NCBI RefSeq assembly: GCF_009827495.1
Contig: NZ_WTZA01000001.1
Coordinates: forward strand, 1,810,001-1,874,000
Direction of reading: 5' to 3'
DNA from: Tsuneonella aeria
GTDB taxonomy: Bacteria; Pseudomonadota; Alphaproteobacteria; Sphingomonadales; Sphingomonadaceae
DNA: 64,000 bases
Part shown: piece after piece, positions 34,149 to 43,661 of the stretch
How the letters are laid out: the number at the start of each line of letters is the position of its first letter
How positions within the stretch are numbered: position 1 is the stretch's first letter
Notes under the pieces: model-generated
Seen by the model: the letters and a program-made list of their open reading frames with translations, nothing else
What the model was told of the DNA's origin: nothing
The model's database searches: none
Translations under genes and position numbers: made by a program

Positions 34149-34567
34149 TTGCGGCAGGCGCGGCGGCGATGCTGGGCGGCGCCGCACCGGCGGGCCAGAC
34201 GGTCACTGTCGACCTCAGCGGGCTGCGATCGGCCACCGGAATCGTGCGCGCCTGCATGACCCAGGACGCAGGCGCGTTTCCGGCGTGCCCGAAAGACGCC
34301 AAATCCCATCACCTCACGGTGCCGGCCGATCGATCGACGCGCCTCACGTTCCGCAATGTCGCGCCGGGCCGCTACGCGCTGGCGGTGCTGCATGACGAGA
34401 ACGGCAACGGCAAGGCGGATCGCGCCCTGGGCATGATGCCCAAGGAAGGGTTCGGGTTTTCCCGCGATGCGCCAGTCCGCATGGCACCCCCCAAGTTTGG
34501 CGATGCCGCCTTCGCCGTAGGGGACCGCGACGTCGCGCTGGCGGTGCGTATGCGCTACATGCTGTGA
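34115..34567 (+). CDS. DUF2141 family secreted protein (second copy)
   Basis: The mature domain matches the first DUF2141 protein: AVLHDENGNGKADRALGMMP, a cysteine pair (RACMTQDAGAFPACP) and C-terminus LAVRMRYML. GTG 34115 is preferred because it gives a signal peptide with a basic N-region (RHGSRPRNALIAAGAAAMLGG). TTG 34145, overlapping the preceding stop, is the alternative. It may serve the same process as the lipid-modifying enzyme ahead of it; that is inferred from position only. Confidence 0.8.
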   Translation: MRHGSRPRNALIAAGAAAMLGGAAPAGQTVTVDLSGLRSATGIVRACMTQDAGAFPACPKDAKSHHLTVPADRSTRLTFRNVAPGRYALAVLHDENGNGKADRALGMMPKEGFGFSRDAPVRMAPPKFGDAAFAVGDRDVALAVRMRYML

Positions 34568-34666
34568 ACCGGCGGAAAAGTCGCGCCGCAACTTAACGGG
34601 ATGTTTACCACGTAAGCGCCACACCCCTGTGCGATTGCTTTTGACCAGGGGGGCTAGCGCCGAGTC

Positions 34667-36472
34667 ATGGACAGCTTGCGGGGATATTTCGGATCGGCCG
34701 GCCACGATGACGTGATCGGCAGCGGCATCGACGACAGCCCGGCCGACGACGACACCGGGCTCGAGCCGCCGCCGAGCCCCATCGGCCAGGACGAGCGCCG
34801 CATGCAGGTGCGGGCCTACAACCACTGGGCGAGCCTGCTGGACGATCGGAACTTTCCGCTGGTGGAGGATCTCGATCCCGCGACGCTGGCGGATTTCGGG
34901 CCGTATTCGGTGCTGCTGGACTTCACCAACGGCATCGATGACCCGGCGGTGCGCTATCTCGGCGAGCGCCTGGCGGACGAATGCGGCATCTCGCCGAGCA
35001 TTGCGCACCTTTCGGACGTGCCCACGCGTTCGCTGCTCAGCCGCATCACCGATCATTACATGCAGATCCTCGCCAACCAGGCACCGATCGGCTTCGAAGC
35101 CGAGTTCGTGAACCAGCGCGGGGCGACGATCATGTATCGCGGCATCCTGCTGCCCTATTCGAGCGACGACGACACGATCGACTTCATCTACGGCGTGATC
35201 AACTGGAAGGAGATGGCCGATCAGATGACCAGCGACGAACTCATGCTGGAAATCAACCAGGTCCTCGAAAGCGCCGAGGACCGGCCGCCTGCTGCACCCG
35301 TGACCGACCTGGCATATGGCTCCGTCCCCGCCCTCGCCTTCGCCGAACCCCTCGTCCACGATGCCGAACGTATCCCGCAACCGTCATTCGGTGCGTTTAC
35401 CGACGCCTTCGAGGACGCGGAGGACGAAAACGAGGACGAAGAAGAGGACGCCGCTGACCTTTACGAAGCGATCGAGGCGATCGACGACGACGCGGATGCC
35501 GGCGAACGCTTCGCATCGCTGCTGTCGCTGGGCGGCAGCAGGATCGGCCGCGCCCCGCTGGAGCTGGGCGGGGCAGACGAATTCGCCGCCTCCTGCGAAC
35601 CTGCGTTCGGCGAAGACGGTTTCGCTGAAGATGACGAGGAATATTACGACAGCGAGGACACGGGGCAGGATGCGGCCCTTGCGGCCTGGAGCATGCCGCG
35701 CCCGCTGCAGATCGCCCCGCTGACGCCGGAGCCTGCCGGCATGGCATCGGTCCATGTGAACTTCGATGACAGCGCGCCGCTCGCAGGCGTCGAGGGCGGC
35801 CTGTCGGACGATCCGCCCCATCCGGCGGTCACCGGGTCCGCGATGGTGCTGGCTGCAGCGACCGATGGCGAGGATCTGGGCCTTTACGATTGCCTTGCCG
35901 CGGCCCGCGAAATGGCCCTGGCGGCGCGGAGCTGCGAAGATCGCAGCCGCAGCGCGCTTTATGCCGCGGTCGGACGCGCCTACGATTTCAGCCTGGCCGC
36001 GCAGGCCGAGCCGGAAGCCTTTGCCGAGCTCATCGCCGAAAGCGGCCTGACCGTGCAGGAACGCGCCCCTATGACGCCGGTGGTCAAGCTGGTCTTCGGG
36101 GCCGATTACGACAAGACTCGCCTGACCGAATATGCCGCCGTGCTGAGCCATGCCCACCGCATGGGCGTGGAACGCGGAATGCTGGCGCACCTGTTGTCGG
36201 ACGCGGAAGGCGGCCTCAAGGGCGTTGTGCAGGCCGAACGCGACTATCGCCGGGTCGATGCCGGCGGCGACCCTGCCGTGCGGGAAACCCCGCGCGAGGC
36301 GTTGGCCCGCAAGCTCCGCGCGATCGCGCCTTTGGGCTTCGAGGATATCGAGGCGGACGGCGAGGAATTCGCGCTGGTCGTGATCCGGCGCACGGGCGGC
36401 GAAATCGCCGTGCTGGGCGAAGTTTCCGATGTGCCGCTGGTAGAAAAGGTCGCGAAGAAACTGGTCGCCTGA
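34667..36472 (+). CDS. PAS-domain protein with a long acidic linker
   Basis: The 601-residue cytoplasmic protein has an N-terminal PAS_5-like domain at about residues 38-185 (RMQVRAYNHWASLLDDRNFPLVEDLDP-type start, FGPYSVLLDF, IGFEAEFVNQRGATIMYRGILLPY, IYGVINWKE). A very acidic linker follows (about 240-275, rich in Asp/Glu), then an Ala-rich helical C-terminal part. No kinase, cyclase or DNA-binding domain is seen. It may be a sensory scaffold. The architecture is familiar from sphingomonads but its role is unknown. Confidence 0.75.
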   Translation: MDSLRGYFGSAGHDDVIGSGIDDSPADDDTGLEPPPSPIGQDERRMQVRAYNHWASLLDDRNFPLVEDLDPATLADFGPYSVLLDFTNGIDDPAVRYLGERLADECGISPSIAHLSDVPTRSLLSRITDHYMQILANQAPIGFEAEFVNQRGATIMYRGILLPYSSDDDTIDFIYGVINWKEMADQMTSDELMLEINQVLESAEDRPPAAPVTDLAYGSVPALAFAEPLVHDAERIPQPSFGAFTDAFEDAEDENEDEEEDAADLYEAIEAIDDDADAGERFASLLSLGGSRIGRAPLELGGADEFAASCEPAFGEDGFAEDDEEYYDSEDTGQDAALAAWSMPRPLQIAPLTPEPAGMASVHVNFDDSAPLAGVEGGLSDDPPHPAVTGSAMVLAAATDGEDLGLYDCLAAAREMALAARSCEDRSRSALYAAVGRAYDFSLAAQAEPEAFAELIAESGLTVQERAPMTPVVKLVFGADYDKTRLTEYAAVLSHAHRMGVERGMLAHLLSDAEGGLKGVVQAERDYRRVDAGGDPAVRETPREALARKLRAIAPLGFEDIEADGEEFALVVIRRTGGEIAVLGEVSDVPLVEKVAKKLVA

Positions 36473-36531
36473 GCGCGGCGGGCGGGCCGGCCGGGGTGTC
36501 ATCCTCCGGCCGCGCGGTATAGCAGCCCGCC

Positions 36532-37635
36532 ATGTCCTTTTTCGATCGTGCACCCGTCCGCGTCCAACCTTTCTTCGGCCACCGCAGCGAAACGCGCCTG
36601 ACCATCGCGGCGCGCGCGCTGCGTGCCGGGACAACCCGCACGGACCCGTTCCGCAATCGCGGCCGCCTGCAGGCCATGCGCACGATGCTGGCCCAGTTCG
36701 CCTCGCGCGAGGTTCCCGGCCTGCTCGTGCGGCTTGAACTGAAAGGGCCGGCCGGGCTGACGGTCGATCATCGCGCGGTGACGGACGATGAAGGATACGT
36801 CCGGTTCGACGTTACCCTGCTGCCCGATTGGCCGCTGCCCGAACATCCGGCCTGGGAAACCGTGTGCCTTCACTGGCTGACCTCCGAAGGCCCGCAATGC
36901 ATCGAGGGATACGTGCTGGCCCCGGGCCGCATCACCCGGCTGGCCGTGGTTTCCGATATCGACGATACGATCATGGAAACCGGCATCACCGGCGGGCTCC
37001 AATCCGTCGCCCGCAACTGGAAGCGGGTGCTGGCCGAATTGCCGGACGAACGGATCACGGTGCCCAGTGCCGATGTGTTCTACAGCGCGCTTGGCGGCGG
37101 GGCGGTCCTGGCCGAACCGCACGGCGTCGGCGTCAGTTACACCGCAACACACCGCCCGTTCTTCTACATTTCCTCCAGCCCGTGGAACCTGTTCGCCTAT
37201 CTCTTGGCCTTCATCCAGAGCCGCGGCCTGCCCCTGGGCCCGATGCTTCTGCGCGACTGGGGATTCAATCGGGCCACCCTGGGGTCCGCCAGCCACGGCG
37301 GGCACAAGCGCGTCGCGATCGACAAGCTGATGACGTTCTACCCGGACATGCGCTTCGCCCTGATCGGCGACGACACGCAAGGAGATCTGCCCGCCTATGC
37401 GGAGACGGTGACGTCACTCCCGGGCCGGGTGGAGGCCGTGTTCATCCGTACCCGGTCAGGTCCGATGTCGCCGGAGGAACTGGCGGGCAAGGCGGCGATC
37501 GAGGCGGCGGGCGTGCCCTTGTGGCTGGGCGACGACTACGCGACCGGCGATGATTTTCTGCGCTCCATCGGGATATCGACAGAAGGCGAAACGGCGCAGA
37601 TCGTGAAAGCGGTGCAGAAGGACGAAGGGGCATGA
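36532..37635 (+). CDS. App1-family phosphatidate phosphatase-like protein (DUF2183)
   Basis: The 367-residue protein has the HAD-like App1 catalytic motif VSDIDDTIMETG near residue 140, FFYISSSPWNLFAYLLAF, LLRDWG and FALIGDDTQGDLPAYAE. Yeast App1 dephosphorylates phosphatidic acid; bacterial homologues are mostly uncharacterised. It is coupled by ATGA to the next hydrolase gene, forming a possible lipid-handling pair. Confidence 0.85.
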   Translation: MSFFDRAPVRVQPFFGHRSETRLTIAARALRAGTTRTDPFRNRGRLQAMRTMLAQFASREVPGLLVRLELKGPAGLTVDHRAVTDDEGYVRFDVTLLPDWPLPEHPAWETVCLHWLTSEGPQCIEGYVLAPGRITRLAVVSDIDDTIMETGITGGLQSVARNWKRVLAELPDERITVPSADVFYSALGGGAVLAEPHGVGVSYTATHRPFFYISSSPWNLFAYLLAFIQSRGLPLGPMLLRDWGFNRATLGSASHGGHKRVAIDKLMTFYPDMRFALIGDDTQGDLPAYAETVTSLPGRVEAVFIRTRSGPMSPEELAGKAAIEAAGVPLWLGDDYATGDDFLRSIGISTEGETAQIVKAVQKDEGA

Positions 37636-38651
37636 AAGACGCGCGTGCACGCACCCGGCGCTGGCCGATGATCACGGCCATGGTCCTCGGCCTGCTGGCG
37701 CTTGGCGCATTCGGCTTGTGGCGCTGGGCGGTCGCCAGCGGGTCCGCCGGCACCCTTGAGTGGATCGACGCCCGCTTCCCGCGCGGCGCCGCCGTAGAAC
37801 TGGCGGCGCAAGGCCGGTATGGTCCCGACCCGGCGCAGCGGGCGGAGCTGTGGGTGCCGGCCGGTCAGACCTTTGCGGAGCCGGCTCCGGCAACAGGGGA
37901 TCGGGCAGGGGCGATCGCGCATCCGCTGGTGGTCTTCGTACACGGCGGCGGCTGGCATTCAGGGGCGCCAGAACATTACCGCTTCGTCGCCCGCACCCTG
38001 GGCGAGGCCGGGTTCGCCACCGCACTGGTCGGCTATCGCCTGGTGCCCGAAGGGCGGTATCCGGCCATGCTGAACGATACCGCGGCGGGCATCCGCTGGT
38101 CCATCGGCCAGGCCGCCAAGGCCAGGGTGCGGGGCGACCGCATCGCGCTCGCCGGCCATTCGGCGGGGGCTTATAACGTCCTCATGATGGGGCTGGACCC
38201 GCAATGGCTGGCGGACGCAGGCGTGCCGGAATCGGCGATCGGCGGCATCGTCAGCATGGCGGGGCCGACCGATTTCTATCCCTTCACCAGCGATTCGGCG
38301 CGCGCGGCGCTGGGTCATGTCGATCCGCCGCAGCGCACGCAGCCGATCGCCTTCACCCGCGCAGGCGCGCCGCCCATCCTGCTGCTTCACGGCACCGCGG
38401 ACACCGTCGTCCGCGTGCGCAACGCCCGGCGTCTCGGCGAAGCGCTGCGCCGGGCGGGCGCGCCGGTGGAAGCGCGGGAGTACGAAGGCATGGGCCACGC
38501 GGGCATCATCATGGCGCTGTCAAAACCTTTCGCTCAAGGGGGCATCGTCCGCGAACCGATGATCGACTTCTTGCGCCGCGCGACCGCTCCTGCCGCCGCT
38601 CGCGGCGCGGGCGAGGCGCGCCCCGCGGCTTCAGTTCCGGTTCAGCCCTGA
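37632..38651 (+). CDS. Alpha/beta hydrolase with N-terminal membrane anchor
   Basis: The 339-residue protein begins with a transmembrane segment (WPMITAMVLGLLALGAFGLW). The hydrolase domain has the oxyanion motif FVHGGGWHSG and nucleophile elbow LAGHSAGAYN (Ser), with Asp in LLHGTADTVVR and His in EGMGHAGI. Similar to BD-FAE/carboxylesterases. The substrate is unknown; the active site should face the periplasm. Confidence 0.85.
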   Translation: MKDARARTRRWPMITAMVLGLLALGAFGLWRWAVASGSAGTLEWIDARFPRGAAVELAAQGRYGPDPAQRAELWVPAGQTFAEPAPATGDRAGAIAHPLVVFVHGGGWHSGAPEHYRFVARTLGEAGFATALVGYRLVPEGRYPAMLNDTAAGIRWSIGQAAKARVRGDRIALAGHSAGAYNVLMMGLDPQWLADAGVPESAIGGIVSMAGPTDFYPFTSDSARAALGHVDPPQRTQPIAFTRAGAPPILLLHGTADTVVRVRNARRLGEALRRAGAPVEAREYEGMGHAGIIMALSKPFAQGGIVREPMIDFLRRATAPAAARGAGEARPAASVPVQP

Positions 38652-38671
38652 AACGGGTAAGGCGGTCGCCG

Positions 38672-40024
38672 ATGCGCTTGTTCGGCCGGATTCTCGCCAC
38701 GTTTGCGGCACTTTCGCTGATCGTTCAGCCGGTAGCCGCCCAGTCCATCCTGCGCGATGCCGAAACCGAAGCATTGCTGGACGACATGGCCGCCCCGCTG
38801 ATCCGCGCCGCGGGCCTGGAGCCGGGCAATGTCGAGATCGTCCTGGTGGGCGACGACAGCATCAACGCGTTCGTCGCCGGCGGGCAGGCGGTCTATATCC
38901 ATTCCGGCCTGCTGGAGGCTGCGGACAGCGCCGATGAAGTTCAGGGCGTGATCGCGCACGAGCTGGGCCACATTACCGGCGGCCACGTCATCAATTCCAG
39001 CGGCGCGACCAATGCCGGGCGGATCTCGATCCTGTCGCTGCTGCTGGCCGCAGCGGCCGCCGCCGCGGGCGCGGGGGACGCCGCGATGGGCGTGATGATG
39101 GCCGGCCAGCGGGCGGCCCTGGGAAAGTATCTCGCCTTCAGCCGCGTGCAGGAAAGCGCGGCGGATGCGGCGGGCGCGCAGTACCTGTCGGACGCCGGGA
39201 TTTCCGGCCGCGGGTCACTCGCCTTCTTCGGCAAGCTCCAGAACCTCGAATTCCGCTACGGCTACCGCCAGGACGACGAGCAGACGTTCGAGCGGACACA
39301 CCCGCTTTCCGGCGACCGGATCGCCACCTTGCGCGAAAGCTATTCGAAGGATCCTGCCTGGGAAAAACCGGTCGACAGGGATCTCCAGGCCCGGTTCGAA
39401 CGGGTGAAGGCCAAGCTGGCGGGATACGTGCAGGAACCCGCCCAGACGCTGCGGGAATATCCCGTGACCGATACGTCCGCCGCCGCACGCTATGCACGCG
39501 CGTACGCCTATCACAAGGACGCGCAGGTCGATCGGTCGCTCATAGAAACGCGGGCCCTGCTCGCCGGCGATCCGGACAATCCCTATTATCTGGAACTGGA
39601 AGGCCAGGTGCTGTTGGAATCCGGCCGCCCGGAGGACGCGCTGGCGCCGCTGCGGCGCGCGACTGCCCTGACCGGCAACCAGCCGCTCATCGCCGCGACG
39701 TTCGGCCATGCGCTGATCGCCACGGAGGACAGCGCCAATCATGCCGAGGCGGAGCAGGTCCTGCGCGCAGCCGTCTCGCGCGACCGGCGCAATCCGTTCG
39801 CCTGGTACCAGCTCGGCGTGATCCATGCGGCGCAGGGCGACATGCCGCGCGCGCGCCTGGCGAGCGCGGAGCAGCAGGTGATGAGCGGGCGCTTCACCGA
39901 GGCGCTGCGCAGCGCGACCGCGGCGGAAAACGGCTTGCTCGAAGGGTCGCCGGACTGGCTCCGCGCCCAGGATATCGCGATGCAGGCCCGGGCCGAGCTT
40001 GAACGGGCGCGCAAGCGCAAGTAG
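38672..40024 (+). CDS. M48 family metalloprotease with TPR tail (BepA-like)
   Basis: The 450-residue periplasmic protein has a signal peptide (ILATFAALSLIVQPVAAQ), an M48 domain with VIAHELGHITGGH near residue 100 and the third zinc ligand Glu in QESAADAAGAQYLSDAG. The C-terminal 200 residues are TPR-like. This layout matches BepA/YfgC, which cares for outer-membrane protein and LPS-transport assembly. The next gene is a DsbA-like protein; disulfide formation in BepA clients makes this pairing sensible. Confidence 0.88.
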   Translation: MRLFGRILATFAALSLIVQPVAAQSILRDAETEALLDDMAAPLIRAAGLEPGNVEIVLVGDDSINAFVAGGQAVYIHSGLLEAADSADEVQGVIAHELGHITGGHVINSSGATNAGRISILSLLLAAAAAAAGAGDAAMGVMMAGQRAALGKYLAFSRVQESAADAAGAQYLSDAGISGRGSLAFFGKLQNLEFRYGYRQDDEQTFERTHPLSGDRIATLRESYSKDPAWEKPVDRDLQARFERVKAKLAGYVQEPAQTLREYPVTDTSAAARYARAYAYHKDAQVDRSLIETRALLAGDPDNPYYLELEGQVLLESGRPEDALAPLRRATALTGNQPLIAATFGHALIATEDSANHAEAEQVLRAAVSRDRRNPFAWYQLGVIHAAQGDMPRARLASAEQQVMSGRFTEALRSATAAENGLLEGSPDWLRAQDIAMQARAELERARKRK

Positions 40025-40033
40025 CGCGCGGAC

Positions 40034-40726
40034 ATGACCCGGTATCTCATCACGGCGGCGATCGCGTTGATCGGCGGCTTCCTCGGCGCCTGGCTCTTCG
40101 CGCTCTCCGGCCTCGGCGGCCAGGCGACCAGGGACTGGCTGCTCGACCATCCGGAGATCCTGCCGCAGATGGCGGACCGCTATCAGAAGTATGAATCGGC
40201 GCAGCGGCTGGCGGCGGTCGGCGGCGACCTGGCGGAAGCGTTTCCCGGCGCGGTGCTGGGCAATCCCGCCGGCAAGACCGTGCTGGTGGAATTCAGCGAT
40301 TACGGCTGCACGTTCTGCCGCCAGTCGGTGGCCGAAGTGAAGGCGATGATCGCCGCGGACCCCGACTTGCGCGTCGTCGTGCGCGAATGGCCGATCTTCC
40401 CCGGCAGCGACGTCGCCGCGCGCATGGCCCTCGCGGCCGCAAAGCAGGGGAAATACGCCGCGTTTCACGATGCGATGTTCGCCGCGGGGCCGCCCAGCAC
40501 CGCGACGATCCAGGCGGCCGCCCAGGCAGCGGGGCTGGATATGGAGGCGGCGCGCACGTTCGGCGCGTCGCCCGAAGTTACCCTGGAACTGCGCAAGAAT
40601 GCGGAGATCGCCCAGCGGCTCGGTTTCGAAGGCACGCCGAGCTGGATCGCAGGCGGACAGGTCTTCTCCGGCGCCGTGGGGCGCGCGCGGCTTGTCGAGG
40701 CGCTGCGGGACCAGACCGGCACGTGA
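40034..40726 (+). CDS. DsbA-family thiol oxidoreductase
   Basis: The 230-residue protein has an N-terminal signal anchor (YLITAAIALIGGFLGAWLFAL) and a thioredoxin-like domain with active site DYGCTFCRQS and the cis-Pro loop FEGTPSWIAGGQ. It resembles ScsC/Com1-like DsbA proteins of alphaproteobacteria. It lies nine bases after the M48 protease and 13 bases before the PDZ-M48 gene, in one operon. Confidence 0.88.
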   Translation: MTRYLITAAIALIGGFLGAWLFALSGLGGQATRDWLLDHPEILPQMADRYQKYESAQRLAAVGGDLAEAFPGAVLGNPAGKTVLVEFSDYGCTFCRQSVAEVKAMIAADPDLRVVVREWPIFPGSDVAARMALAAAKQGKYAAFHDAMFAAGPPSTATIQAAAQAAGLDMEAARTFGASPEVTLELRKNAEIAQRLGFEGTPSWIAGGQVFSGAVGRARLVEALRDQTGT

Positions 40727-40739
40727 GGCGGCCCCACAC

Positions 40740-41729
40740 ATGAGGCAGTGCCGGGGCTTGAGGCTGATAGCCGCACGGGTCCTTGCAGGTGCGTTGTTCC
40801 TGTGCGCCGTCCCCGCCCGGGCCGGCGTGGCCGAGGACCGCGCCGCGCTGCACGCCCTGCAGGCCGAGGACCTGCGGCTGCAATCGATCGGATGGCGCCT
40901 GGCGACCGGCAACGCCCCGTTCTGCAACCCTGCGCCCCCGGCAATTGGCCTGCTGCTGCAGGACATGGCGAACTACAGCCAGCCCGCGGCCATGCGCGCC
41001 GCAGCCGGCATCGCGGGTGACATGGCGGTGGGCGCCGTCGTGCCCGGATCGCCCGCAGCAGCCGCGGGGATGGCGGCGAATGACGAAATCCTCTCGATTG
41101 CCGACCGGCCGATCTCCGCCCTGCCCGCCGCCCGGCCCGGCGACTGGCGACGCCTCGCGAATCTGCACGATGCCGTCGACGCGGCGCTCGCGCGCGACGG
41201 CGCGGTCACGGTCGCGTGGCGCGATGCCGGCGGCACGGTGCACGATGCCCGCGTGACCGGCGTCCCGGCGTGCTACACCCGCTTCGAGCTGCTCTCCAGC
41301 GGCGGGCGCGCCTCCGCCGATGGCAAGCGGGTGGTGATCGGGCGCGATTTCTCCGGGCTCGGCATGGAGGAGCCCGAGATGGCGGCGGCCCTGGCGCATG
41401 AGCTGGCGCACAACCTGCTGGCGCACCGCGCCTGGCTGCGGAAAGAGGGCCGCACCGTGGGCAACATCCGCCAGACCGAGCGGGAGGCCGACCGCCTGAT
41501 GCCGTGGCTGCTCGCCAACGCCGGTTACGATCCGGCCGCGGCGGCGCGCTTCTTCCGGCAGTGGGGTCCCCGGCACGGCGGCTGGATATTCCGCGCGCGC
41601 ACCCACGACGGGTGGGACGAGCGGGCCGAATTCGTCACGGCGGAACTGCCGAAGATCGCCGCGATGAGGGCGGCCGGCGGCATGGCCGACTGGCGCACGG
41701 GGTTCGCCCGGACGGCGACGAAACGCTAG
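40740..41729 (+). CDS. PDZ-containing M48-like metallopeptidase
   Basis: The 329-residue exported protein has a signal peptide (ARVLAGALFLCAVPARA), a PDZ domain at about residues 95-150 (GAVVPGSPAAAAGMAANDEILSI-like) and a zinc site ALAHELAHN near residue 220 with Glu in TEREADRLMPWLLA. It is the second HExxH protease flanking the DsbA-like gene. A role in envelope quality control is inferred from the operon. Confidence 0.82.
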   Translation: MRQCRGLRLIAARVLAGALFLCAVPARAGVAEDRAALHALQAEDLRLQSIGWRLATGNAPFCNPAPPAIGLLLQDMANYSQPAAMRAAAGIAGDMAVGAVVPGSPAAAAGMAANDEILSIADRPISALPAARPGDWRRLANLHDAVDAALARDGAVTVAWRDAGGTVHDARVTGVPACYTRFELLSSGGRASADGKRVVIGRDFSGLGMEEPEMAAALAHELAHNLLAHRAWLRKEGRTVGNIRQTEREADRLMPWLLANAGYDPAAAARFFRQWGPRHGGWIFRARTHDGWDERAEFVTAELPKIAAMRAAGGMADWRTGFARTATKR

Positions 41730-42337
41730 GCCGCCTCGGCCACCCTGGCGTAGAGCGAGTTGACCGGGCGCGCCATCACGCGGCGCACCATCGGCTCGAA
41801 GAATGCCAAGGGTTCGCTGTCGTAATCGGGATCGAACGCGGCTTGGTCATACTTCTCGCAGAACTCCGCGCACGCATCGAAGTGCGGCGAGCCCCGGAAC
41901 TGTTCACGCGATTCGCGGTCCATGCCGAGGAAGTGGAAATAGTAGTAGCCCTGGAAATGCCCGTGGTTCTGGCAAATCCAGTGCACTTCCTCGCTGACGA
42001 ACGGCTTGATGATGGACGCCGCAACCTCCGGGTGATTGTAGGTGCCGAGCGTATCGCCAATGTCGTGCAGCAGCGCCATCACCACGTAGGTTTCGTCGCG
42101 TCCGTCGCGGTGCGCGCGGGTCGCGGTCTGCAGCGAATGTTCCAGCCGACAGACCGGGAAGCCGCCGAAGTCGCCGTCGAGCAGCGCGAGATGCGCCAGG
42201 ATCCGGTCCGGCAGGCCCCGCGCGAAGTTCATGTATTCGCCGCCGATCAGCGCCCAGTCTTCCCGCGTGCCTTCCTTCATCTCCCGGAATTTCGCGCGCT
42301 CGGTCGCGCCGTGCAGGGTGTCCTCGGTCACATCCAT
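41726..42337 (-). CDS. HD-domain protein, oxygenase/phosphohydrolase superfamily
   Basis: The 203-residue protein has HD-superfamily metal ligands: RLEHSLQTATRAH, VMALLHDIGDTLGTYNH and HWICQNHGHFQGYYYFH. The repeated His spacing and aromatic-rich segment resemble PhnZ/MIOX-like mixed-valent diiron oxygenases more than HD phosphodiesterases. ATG 42337 follows AAGGAGAG. The substrate is unknown. It overlaps the convergent PDZ-peptidase gene by four bases. Confidence 0.75.
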   Translation of the reverse strand: MDVTEDTLHGATERAKFREMKEGTREDWALIGGEYMNFARGLPDRILAHLALLDGDFGGFPVCRLEHSLQTATRAHRDGRDETYVVMALLHDIGDTLGTYNHPEVAASIIKPFVSEEVHWICQNHGHFQGYYYFHFLGMDRESREQFRGSPHFDACAEFCEKYDQAAFDPDYDSEPLAFFEPMVRRVMARPVNSLYARVAEAA

Positions 42338-42431
42338 CGCGTCTCTCCTTGCCACCGATATAGCGCAAGGCGGCCGCGGTTGCCAAAACTTGTCTCACGC
42401 GGGGCGCACGCTTAAGTTAAGGTGCGACGTG

Positions 42432-43661
42432 ATGGCGATGCTGCCTTTCCGCCCGGCACCGTTCTTCGGCAACAAGAACGCGGCCTTCTGGAACCTGCAG
42501 TTCGCGGGCTGGGGCGGGGTGTTCGCCCTGCGCGCGGTGTCCGCGCTGGCCAATCAGCAGCCGTGGGATCTGCTGCTGGTGATCCTGGTCCAGGTGGTCA
42601 CCGGTTTTGCCATCAGCTTGGTCCTGTCGGTGATCTATCGCCAGCTGATCCAGCGCAGCGCGCTGGTGACCTGGGGGATGACCGCGGTCGCCCTTGCGGC
42701 GGGCGTGGCGCTCTATGCCGGGATCGACGCCTGGCTGCAGGGCATCTATTATTCGGCCACGCGCGACCTCACGTTCGCGCAGCGGCTGCTGGGACTGGCA
42801 TTCCTCGACGGCACGCTGCTCGGCGCGTGGTCGGCGCTCTACTATGCGATCAATTTCTTCATCCAGGTGGAAGAGCAGGCGGACCGGCTTGAACGGCTGG
42901 AAGCCCAGGCGACCAGCGCGCAGCTGGCCATGCTGCGTTACCAGCTCAACCCGCATTTCCTGTTCAACACGCTGAATTCGATTTCCACTCTGGTCCTGCT
43001 CAAGCAGACGGAGCCGGCGAACGCCATGCTGACGCGCCTGTCGGCCTTTCTGCGCCATACCCTGGTGAGCGAGCCGGGAGCGAAAGTGACCATCGCGCAG
43101 GAGGTCGAGACCCTCAACCTCTACCTCGGGATCGAGCGGATGCGGTTCGAGGAACGCCTGCGGACCGAATTCCGCGTGGAGCCGGAGGCCGCGAACGCCA
43201 TCCTGCCTTCGATGCTGCTCCAGCCACTGGTCGAAAACGCCATCAAGTACGCGGTCAGCCCGCAGGAAGAAGGGGCTTCTATCTCGCTGTCGGCGCAACT
43301 CGTCGGACGACGGCTGCGGATCGCCGTGTCCGACAGCGGCCCGGGATTGCGCGACGCGGGCGCCGGGACCAGCACATCGCCAGCGCTCGCGAGAGTTGGC
43401 AGGACGGTGTCGACCGGCGTCGGCCTCGCCAACATTCGCGATCGCCTTCAACAAGCTTACGGCGAGGATCACCGCTTCGAAATTCGCCATCCGCCCGAAG
43501 GCGGCTTCACGGTCATCATCGAGCTGCCGTACGAGGCGGCGGGCACGCCGCAAGCACTCGGCGCCTCGGCACCATCAGACCCGCCTTCGTCCCCGTCCCC
43601 CTCCGCTCCCCTCATTCCGGCGCCCATCGCAGCGCCCGCCATTGGAACCCAGACCGCATGA
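42432..43661 (+). CDS. LytS-type sensor histidine kinase
   Basis: The 409-residue protein has about four N-terminal transmembrane segments without a large periplasmic loop. A short coiled coil (VEEQADRLERLEAQATSAQL) leads to the His_kinase phospho-acceptor YQLNPHFLFNTLNSIS near residue 175. The ATPase region shows PLVENAIKYAV, DSGPGL and GVGLANIRDRL. A Pro/Ser-rich tail follows. It is coupled by ATGA to a LytTR regulator, forming a two-component system. The signal is unknown. Confidence 0.93.
   Translation: MAMLPFRPAPFFGNKNAAFWNLQFAGWGGVFALRAVSALANQQPWDLLLVILVQVVTGFAISLVLSVIYRQLIQRSALVTWGMTAVALAAGVALYAGIDAWLQGIYYSATRDLTFAQRLLGLAFLDGTLLGAWSALYYAINFFIQVEEQADRLERLEAQATSAQLAMLRYQLNPHFLFNTLNSISTLVLLKQTEPANAMLTRLSAFLRHTLVSEPGAKVTIAQEVETLNLYLGIERMRFEERLRTEFRVEPEAANAILPSMLLQPLVENAIKYAVSPQEEGASISLSAQLVGRRLRIAVSDSGPGLRDAGAGTSTSPALARVGRTVSTGVGLANIRDRLQQAYGEDHRFEIRHPPEGGFTVIIELPYEAAGTPQALGASAPSDPPSSPSPSAPLIPAPIAAPAIGTQTA

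Noticed and set aside
39215..40966. 583-codon minus-strand frame opposite the M48 and DsbA genes
   Set aside because: It lies entirely antisense to well-supported protease and oxidoreductase genes. Composition is His/Arg/Gly-rich without domains.
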